In this document: positions 9,874 through 15,021 of the stretch, piece by piece
How the letters are laid out: each line of letters opens with the position of its first letter
Position numbering within the stretch: position 1 is the first letter of the stretch
Source: Pseudomonadota bacterium
GTDB taxonomy: Bacteria > Pseudomonadota > Alphaproteobacteria > Acetobacterales > Acetobacteraceae
Reading direction: 5' to 3'
NCBI GenBank assembly: GCA_021815835.1
Contig: JAKAZN010000004.1
Location: 1-15,021 of the forward strand
DNA length: 15,021 nt
Notes under the pieces: generated by a model
Databases searched by the model: none
Seen by the model: only the letters and a program-made list of their open reading frames with translations
What the model was told of the DNA's origin: nothing
Made by a program: the position numbers and the translations under genes

Positions 9874-10543
9874 CGGCCTCGTCCAGCGCCTCCCGCGCGC
9901 CCGACAGCACGACATCGCCACGATCCATCACCACGATGGTTTGCGCCAGTTCACGGGCGAAATCGTAATACTGTTCCACGAGCAGGATGGCGATATCGCC
10001 GCGCTCGCGCAACAGGGCGATCACCCGGCCGATATCCTTGATGATGCTGGGCTGGATGCCCTCGGTCGGCTCGTCCAGCACCAGGAGGCGCGGCTTCATC
10101 ACCAGCGCCCGCGCGATCGCCAGTTGCTGCTGCTGCCCGCCCGACAGATCGCCGCCGCGCCGGCGCAGCATGGTCTTCAACACCGGGAACAGGGCGAAAA
10201 TCTCGTCCGGCACGCGCCGTTCGCCGCGCGGCAGGACGGCGAACCCGGTCTCCAGATTCTCCCGCACCGTCAGCAGCGGGAAGATGTCGCGCCCCTGCGG
10301 CACCCAGGCGATCCCGCGGCGCGCCCGCTCATAGATCGGCAGCCGGGTGATGTCGGCGCCCTCCCAGCGGATCGATCCGGCGGAGACCGGATGGGCCCCG
10401 GTGATCGCGCGCAGCAGGCTGGTCTTGCCCACCCCGTTGCGCCCCAGCACGCAGCTCACCGCGCCCGGTATCGCGGTCACCGAGACCTGGCGCAGCGCGA
10501 TCGCCGCCCCGTAATGCAGATCGACATTGGAAACTTCCAGCAT
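9848..10543 (-). CDS. urtE: Urea ABC transporter ATP-binding protein UrtE
   Basis: UrtE is one of two cytoplasmic ATPases that power urea import through UrtBC. It has 231 residues, the normal length. Motifs in order are Walker A GRNGVGKT (34-41), the Q-loop in VPQGRDIFPLLTVRENL (Q83), the signature LSGGQQQQ (133-140), Walker B LLVLDEPTEGIQPSII (153 onward) and LLVEQYYDFA, where Gln replaces the usual switch His, as is common in the UrtE/LivF branch. The DEPTEGIQPSIIKDI stretch is characteristic of UrtE. Its ATG follows the urtD TAG directly, with no base between them. Its end overlaps ureD. Confidence 0.97.
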   Translation of the reverse strand: MLEVSNVDLHYGAAIALRQVSVTAIPGAVSCVLGRNGVGKTSLLRAITGAHPVSAGSIRWEGADITRLPIYERARRGIAWVPQGRDIFPLLTVRENLETGFAVLPRGERRVPDEIFALFPVLKTMLRRRGGDLSGGQQQQLAIARALVMKPRLLVLDEPTEGIQPSIIKDIGRVIALLRERGDIAILLVEQYYDFARELAQTIVVMDRGDVVLSGAREALDEADVRRRLSV

Positions 10544-11287
10544 CTACCGCCCCAGATACACTTCGATCACGCGCGGATCCGCGCTCACGTGATCGATCGC
10601 GCCTTCCGACAGCACCGAGCCCTCGTGCAGCACGGTGACCTTGACGCCCAGGGCGCGCACGAATTCCATGTCGTGCTCCACCACGACCACGCTGCGGGTG
10701 CGGTTGATCTCGCGCAACAGCTCGGCGGTCTGCGCGGTCTCGGCGTCCGTCATCCCCGCCACCGGCTCATCGACCAGCAGCAGGCGCGGTTCCTGGGCCA
10801 GCAGCATCCCGATCTCCAGCCATTGCTTCTGCCCGTGCGAGAGATCGGCCGCCCGCCGCGCGCGGTGCTCGGTGAGGCACGTGGTTTCCAGAATACCCTC
10901 GATCCGCCTGCGTTCTTCGGCAGTCTCGCGCGCCCACAACGAAAACCGCGGCCGCCGATCGCCGGCCAGCGCCAGCAGCAGATTGTCCCAGACCGAAAGC
11001 GGTTCGAACACCGTCGGTTTCTGGAATTTTCGCCCGATCCCGAGCGCGGCGATCGCTGGTTCGTCCAGTTTCGTCAGATCGGTATCCGCCCCGAACACCA
11101 CCCGACCGGTATCGGGACGGGTCTTGCCGGTGATCACGTCCATCATCGTGGTCTTGCCGGCGCCGTTCGGCCCGATCACGGCGCGCATCTCGCCCGGTTC
11201 CAGCACCAGCGACAATTCGTTCAACGCACGGAACCCGTCGAAGGAGACGCTGACGCCGTCCAGATAGAGAAGAGAACCCTCGGTCAT
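10544..11287 (-). CDS. urtD: Urea ABC transporter ATP-binding protein UrtD
   Basis: UrtD is the second ATPase of the urea importer. From the ATG at 11287 it has 247 residues. Motifs are Walker A GPNGAGKT (39-46), IGRKFQKPTVFEPLSVWDNL (Q-loop and following), the signature variant LSHGQKQWLEIGMLL (149 onward), Walker B LLLVDEPVAGM (169 onward) and VVVVEHDMEFV with the switch His. LSHGQKQWLEIG and the QKPTVF stretch are typical of UrtD. The open frame extends upstream to 11647, but that part lies inside urtC and reads as a shadow; the ATG at 11287 forms an ATGA overlap with the urtC stop. Confidence 0.97.
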   Translation of the reverse strand: MTEGSLLYLDGVSVSFDGFRALNELSLVLEPGEMRAVIGPNGAGKTTMMDVITGKTRPDTGRVVFGADTDLTKLDEPAIAALGIGRKFQKPTVFEPLSVWDNLLLALAGDRRPRFSLWARETAEERRRIEGILETTCLTEHRARRAADLSHGQKQWLEIGMLLAQEPRLLLVDEPVAGMTDAETAQTAELLREINRTRSVVVVEHDMEFVRALGVKVTVLHEGSVLSEGAIDHVSADPRVIEVYLGR

Positions 11288-12399
11288 CCGGTCGCTTCCC
11301 GCGCCGCCGAAGCTGCCGCCGGCGATTCCTCCGCTATCGGTCCAGCCCGGCGGCGCCGCGGCAACAGCCCGATCAGGCCGCGCGGCAGGAACAAGGTGAC
11401 GAAGATGAACAACCCGCCCAGCGCGAACAGCCAGATCTCCGGCAGCGCGCCGGTGAGCCAGGTCTTGCCCAGGTTCACCAGCACCGCGCCCAGGATCGCG
11501 CCCGAGAGCGTGCCGCGCCCGCCGACCGCAACCCAGATCACCGCCTCGATCGAGTTGGCCGGCGCGAATTCCGAAGGATTGATGATGCCCACCTGCGGCA
11601 CATAGAGCGCGCCGGCGATCCCCGCCAACACCGCGGAGAACACCCACACCACCAGCTTGTAATGCTCCGGCCGGTAGCCGAGGAATCGGGTCCGCGACTC
11701 CGCGTCACGCACCGCGACCAGCACCTTGCCGTAGCGCGATCCCACCAGCGCGCGCGAGGCGACATACGCGCCCGCCAGCACCAGCGCCGTCACCAGCATC
11801 AACCCCACCGTCGTCGAGTCCCGGCCGATCGGCAAGCCCAGGATGTCCTTGAAATCGGTCATCCCGTTATTGCCGCCGAATCCCATCTCATTGCGGAAGA
11901 ACGCCAACATCAAGGCATAGGTCAGCGCCTGGGTGATGATCGACAGATAGACACCGGAGACGCGCGAGCGGAACGCCAGCCATCCGAACACGCCCGCCAG
12001 GATCGCCGGTACCACCATCGCCGCGATCAACGCGACGGGGAAATGGGAAAACCCGTGCCAGTACCAGGGCAGTTCCTTCCATCCCAGGAACACCATGAAG
12101 TCGGGAATCCGCGCGTTCGCATACACCCCGCGCGCCCCGATCTCCCGCATCAGGTACATCCCCATTGCGTAGCCGCCGAGCGCGAAGAATGCCGCGTGCC
12201 CGAGGGTCAGGATACCCGCGTACCCCCACACCAGATCGACCGCGAGCGCCAGGATCGCGTAGCAGAGATATTTTCCCGTCAGGCCGATCACGAAGCTCGA
12301 CACATGCACTGAGCTCGCCGGCCCGGTCGCGAGGTTGAGCACCGCCAGCAGCGCCGCTCCCCCCAGCACAGCGGCGAGCGTGATCGCGGAGCCGCGCAT
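11284..12399 (-). CDS. urtC: Urea ABC transporter permease UrtC
   Basis: UrtC is one of the two membrane subunits of the urea channel-transporter, in the branched-chain amino acid permease (LivM) superfamily. From the ATG at 12399 it has 371 residues with roughly nine hydrophobic helices. Conserved parts are DLVWGYAGILTLGHAAFFALGGYAMGMYLM, RVSGVYLSIITQALTYALML, FGGNNGMTDF, the cytoplasmic loop VAVRDAESRTRFLGYRPEHYKL that contacts the ATPase, and YVPQVGIINPSEFAPANSIEAVIWVAVGGRG. A short basic and alanine-rich tail follows. The start shares one base with the urtB stop (TGATG), and the end overlaps urtD by four bases. The upstream extension of the frame to 12852 is a shadow inside urtB. Confidence 0.97.
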   Translation of the reverse strand: MRGSAITLAAVLGGAALLAVLNLATGPASSVHVSSFVIGLTGKYLCYAILALAVDLVWGYAGILTLGHAAFFALGGYAMGMYLMREIGARGVYANARIPDFMVFLGWKELPWYWHGFSHFPVALIAAMVVPAILAGVFGWLAFRSRVSGVYLSIITQALTYALMLAFFRNEMGFGGNNGMTDFKDILGLPIGRDSTTVGLMLVTALVLAGAYVASRALVGSRYGKVLVAVRDAESRTRFLGYRPEHYKLVVWVFSAVLAGIAGALYVPQVGIINPSEFAPANSIEAVIWVAVGGRGTLSGAILGAVLVNLGKTWLTGALPEIWLFALGGLFIFVTLFLPRGLIGLLPRRRRAGPIAEESPAAASAAREATG

Positions 12400-14027
12400 C
12401 ACGCCTCCACCGCCCGTCCTTTGAGCGGGAACAGACCGCGCGGCCGGCGTTGGATGAACAGGATCAGGAAGACCAGCACGACGATCTTGCCCAGCACCGC
12501 GCCGGTCAGCGGTTCGACGAATTTGTCGACCACCCCCAGGATCAGGGCGCCGAACAACGTGCCCCACAGATTGCCGACCCCGCCCACTACCACCACGATG
12601 AAGCTGTCGATGATGTAATTCTGCCCGAGATTCGGCGAGACATTGTCGATCTGGCTCAGCGCCACCCCCGCCATCCCGGCGATCCCCGAACCGAGGCCAA
12701 AGGTAAGCGCGTCGATCCATGGCGTGCGGATGCCCATCGCCGCGGCCATGCGCCGGTTCTGCGTCACCGCGCGGATCGAGCGTCCCAGCCCGCCCCAGCG
12801 CAATGCCGCCATCAACGCCGCCAGCACCAATCCGGCGAACAGGATGATCCACAACCGGTTCACCGTCAGCGTCAGCCCGCCCAGCTTCACGAACCCGCTC
12901 ATCCAGTCCGGCGAGGAAACGTCCTGGTTGGTCGGCCCGAAGATACTGCGTACCGCCTGCTGCAACACGAGGCTCAGCCCCCAGGTGGCGAGCAACGTCT
13001 CCAGCGGCCGGCCATAGAGGAACCGGATCATCGTTCGCTCGATCACGATCCCGAGCACGCCCGCCACCACGAACGCGGCCGGCACCGCGAACAGCAGGCC
13101 GAACTGGGTCAGCGCCGGGGCGAAGGCGGTGATCGCCTGCTGCACGACGAAGGTCGTGTAGGCGCCGATCATCACCATCTCACCATGCGCCATGTTGATG
13201 ACGCCCATCACCCCGAAGGTGATGGCCAGCCCGGTCGCGGCCAGCAGCAGCACCGCACCGAGCGAGATGCCGTAATAGAGGTCCTCTACCAGGTCCCACA
13301 TCTGCAATTGCCGGTTGATGCCGGTGATGGCCGCCTTCGCGGCGGTGGCGACGACGGGTGGTTCGCCTTGCAGCGATGCGAGCACGTTTCGCGCCGGCAA
13401 ATCTCCGCGCGCGGCCAGCAGATCGATCGCGGCCAATCGCGCCGGGATCGGTGCGTTCGCTGATTTCAGCAGCGCCGCGGCCCGTGCTTCGCGCAGCACG
13501 CGCGCGACCGAGCCGTTCTTCTCCGCCGCAAGCGCGGTCTCGATCAGTTTCAGGGACCCCGGATCGGCCGCCTGGAACAGCGCCTCGGCGGCCTTCTCCC
13601 GCACCGCGGCCGAGGCCGCGTGCAGGTCCAGGACCCCGGCGGCGGTTTCGATCGCGCCCCGCACCGAGTCGCTCATGATCACGGCGCGCAGATTGACCGG
13701 CATCGGCGCGGTCGCCACTGCCGCGCCGGTGCGTGCGTCAACAAAGCCCGCATCGGTACGAATAAACAGCGGCGCGTTCGCGACCGGCCAGCGCCAGGCG
13801 AACAGCTTGCCCGCCTTCAGCGCCGCGATCACGGCGGGCGCGCGCGCATTGCCCGACACCGCCAGCTCCCGCACCCCGCGCGCGACCACATCCGAATTGG
13901 TCGCACCCAGATCGGCGAACGGATGCCCCGCCGCCATCGCCCGCGGCGCGAGGGCCAGCAACAGCAGCAGGATCAGCACGGGCCAGGGGCAGCGCCCCCG
14001 GCCCGCGCCGTGCCGGACCGCGCTCAC
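12399..14027 (-). CDS. urtB: Urea ABC transporter permease UrtB with N-terminal periplasmic domain
   Basis: UrtB is the LivH-type membrane subunit of the urea importer. I chose the GTG at 14027, which overlaps the urtA stop as GTGA, matching the four-base overlaps elsewhere in this operon; it gives 542 residues. Another GTG at 14048 is possible. Residues about 16-33 are a signal sequence (PVLILLLLLALAPRAMA, likely cut after AMA). About 190 residues of helical, alanine-rich, HEAT-like sequence follow, a feature of UrtB absent from ordinary LivH. The permease half begins near WDLVEDLYYGISLGAVLLL and includes GVMGVINMAHGEMVMIGAYT, RAVTQNRRMAAAMGI and VVVVGGVGNLWGTLFGAL. It ends in RRPRGLFPLKGRAVEA. 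The length fits full-length UrtB. Confidence 0.95.
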   Translation of the reverse strand: MSAVRHGAGRGRCPWPVLILLLLLALAPRAMAAGHPFADLGATNSDVVARGVRELAVSGNARAPAVIAALKAGKLFAWRWPVANAPLFIRTDAGFVDARTGAAVATAPMPVNLRAVIMSDSVRGAIETAAGVLDLHAASAAVREKAAEALFQAADPGSLKLIETALAAEKNGSVARVLREARAAALLKSANAPIPARLAAIDLLAARGDLPARNVLASLQGEPPVVATAAKAAITGINRQLQMWDLVEDLYYGISLGAVLLLAATGLAITFGVMGVINMAHGEMVMIGAYTTFVVQQAITAFAPALTQFGLLFAVPAAFVVAGVLGIVIERTMIRFLYGRPLETLLATWGLSLVLQQAVRSIFGPTNQDVSSPDWMSGFVKLGGLTLTVNRLWIILFAGLVLAALMAALRWGGLGRSIRAVTQNRRMAAAMGIRTPWIDALTFGLGSGIAGMAGVALSQIDNVSPNLGQNYIIDSFIVVVVGGVGNLWGTLFGALILGVVDKFVEPLTGAVLGKIVVLVFLILFIQRRPRGLFPLKGRAVEA

Positions 14028-15021
14028 GCCTTGCGCTTGCCCAGGCACTTGCCCGCCTTCACGTCGTAATTGCCGCAGGACATCGGCGGCAGCCAGTCGC
14101 CGATCAGGTATTTCGATTCCGGCAGGTAGGGCGACCAGGGTTGCGCCACCACCAGGCCCGCGGTCTGCCAGACCACGTTGAACTGGCCGTTGCCCTGCAC
14201 CTCGCCCAGCAGCACGGGCTTGGTCAGGTGGTGGTTGGGCATCATGGTCGCGGAGTCGCCGGTCAGGTTCGGGTGCGATACGCCCACCATGGCGTCGATC
14301 ACCGCGTTCGATGCCGTGCTACCCGCCTTCTCGACTGCCTTCACCCACATGTTGAAGCCGATGTAGTGCGCTTCCATCGGGTCGTTGAAGACCCGCTTGT
14401 CGTCCTTCATGAACGCCTTGAACGCGGCGACGGTCGCCTTGTTGGCGGGCGTATCCACGCTCTCGAAATAATTCCAGGCCGCGAGCTGCCCGAGCAGCGG
14501 CTTGGTGTCGAGCCCCGCCAGCTCTTGCTCGCCCACGCTGAACGCCACCACCGGGATGTCGGTGGCCTTGATGCCCTGGTTGCCGAGCTCCTTGTAGAAC
14601 GGCACGTTGGCATCGCCGTTGATGGTGGAGATCACGCCGGTCTTCTTCCCCGCCGAGCCGAACGCCTTGATCTTGGCGACGTTCGCCTGCCAGTCCGAAT
14701 AGCCGAACGGGGTGTAGTTGATCATGATATCCGCGGGCTTCACGCCCTTGGATTTCAGGTATGCTTCCAGGATCTTGTTGGTGGTGCGCGGATAGACGTA
14801 ATCCGTGCCCGCCAGCACCCAGCGCTTGACGTTCAGCTGCTCCATGAAATAATCGACCGCGGGAATTGCCTGCTGGTTTGGCGCCGCGCCGGTGTAGAAG
14901 ATGTTGCGGCTGCATTCCTGGCCCTCGTACTGGACCGGGTAGAAAAGCACGCCGTTCAGCTGCTCGAACACCGGCAGCACGGATTTCCGCGACACCGACG
15001 TCCAGCAACCGAACACCGCGG
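14024..15021 (-). CDS. urtA: Urea ABC transporter substrate-binding protein UrtA (5' end outside window)
   Basis: UrtA is the periplasmic protein that captures urea for the UrtBCDE transporter. The frame is open to the right edge, so about 331 C-terminal residues are visible; the signal peptide and roughly the first 90 residues are missing, judged against the family's usual length of about 420. Diagnostic stretches are VFGCWTSVSRKSVLPVFEQ, LFYPVQYEGQECSRNIFYTG, APNQQAIPAVDYFM and STINGDANVPFYKELGNQG. Further ones are DPMEAHYIGFNMWVKAVEKA, the ending VAQPWSPYLPESKYLIGDW, and a final cysteine pair in MSCGNYDVKAGKCLGKRKA. Its closeness to UrtA and its linkage to urease argue against a general amide or amino-acid binder. 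It should be the first gene of the operon, with the promoter beyond the edge. Confidence 0.97.
   Translation of the reverse strand, partial: AVFGCWTSVSRKSVLPVFEQLNGVLFYPVQYEGQECSRNIFYTGAAPNQQAIPAVDYFMEQLNVKRWVLAGTDYVYPRTTNKILEAYLKSKGVKPADIMINYTPFGYSDWQANVAKIKAFGSAGKKTGVISTINGDANVPFYKELGNQGIKATDIPVVAFSVGEQELAGLDTKPLLGQLAAWNYFESVDTPANKATVAAFKAFMKDDKRVFNDPMEAHYIGFNMWVKAVEKAGSTASNAVIDAMVGVSHPNLTGDSATMMPNHHLTKPVLLGEVQGNGQFNVVWQTAGLVVAQPWSPYLPESKYLIGDWLPPMSCGNYDVKAGKCLGKRKA

Noticed and set aside
9614..11605. 663-codon plus-strand open frame antisense to urtE and urtD
   Set aside because: Rich in Arg, His and Gln with no domain; both Walker-motif ATPases are clearly on the other strand.
11284..12852. 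522-residue form of UrtC starting inside urtB
   Set aside because: The upstream part is unlike any permease; the ATG at 12399 overlaps the urtB stop and begins the first hydrophobic helix.
14024..15021. Reading the ABC transporter as a branched-chain amino acid (Liv) or short-chain amide system
   Set aside because: The UrtA stretches, the long periplasmic domain of UrtB, the LSHGQKQWLEIG signature of UrtD and direct linkage to urease all favour urea.

Overview
The window comes from a GC-rich chromosome, probably an alphaproteobacterium. The FixL-type oxygen-sensor kinase, the gene order of the urea cluster and the codon use fit Rhodospirillales/Acetobacterales, but that placement is an inference and the sequence alone does not name a species. 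Almost all of the window is coding. There is no sign of insertion sequences, phage genes, CRISPR or rRNA genes.

The left third (1-5000) holds signalling and conserved hypothetical genes. A plus-strand gene that enters from the left edge (2-886) encodes a conserved protein with ATP-grasp-like sequence features. It overlaps tail to tail with a minus-strand membrane diguanylate cyclase/phosphodiesterase (859-3216; MHYT, PAS, GGDEF and EAL domains). A short unexplained stretch (3217-3425) and a possible small two-helix membrane protein (3426-3821, minus) follow. Next comes a plus-strand, soluble, FixL-like heme-PAS histidine kinase with a GTG start (3891-4997).

The right two thirds (4975-15021) form one uninterrupted minus-strand block for urea uptake and hydrolysis. 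In transcription order it is urtA (truncated by the right edge), urtB, urtC, urtD, urtE, ureD, ureA, ureB, ureC, ureE, ureF, ureG. UrtA-E form a high-affinity ABC importer for urea. UreABC is the nickel urease, with all active-site residues visible, and UreDEFG load its nickel. Neighbouring genes overlap or abut (0-26 bases, largest gap 13), so the set is very probably a single translationally coupled operon. Its promoter lies beyond the right edge. No nickel transporter and no nitrogen regulator is visible in the window.

Together the genes describe a cell that scavenges urea as a nitrogen source (or for acid neutralisation), next to an oxygen-responsive and c-di-GMP signalling group. I saw no clear evidence of an undescribed system. 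The most notable points are the fused urt-ure operon, the orphan FixL-like sensor without FixJ, the overlapping convergent gene ends and the ATP-grasp-like protein at the left edge.
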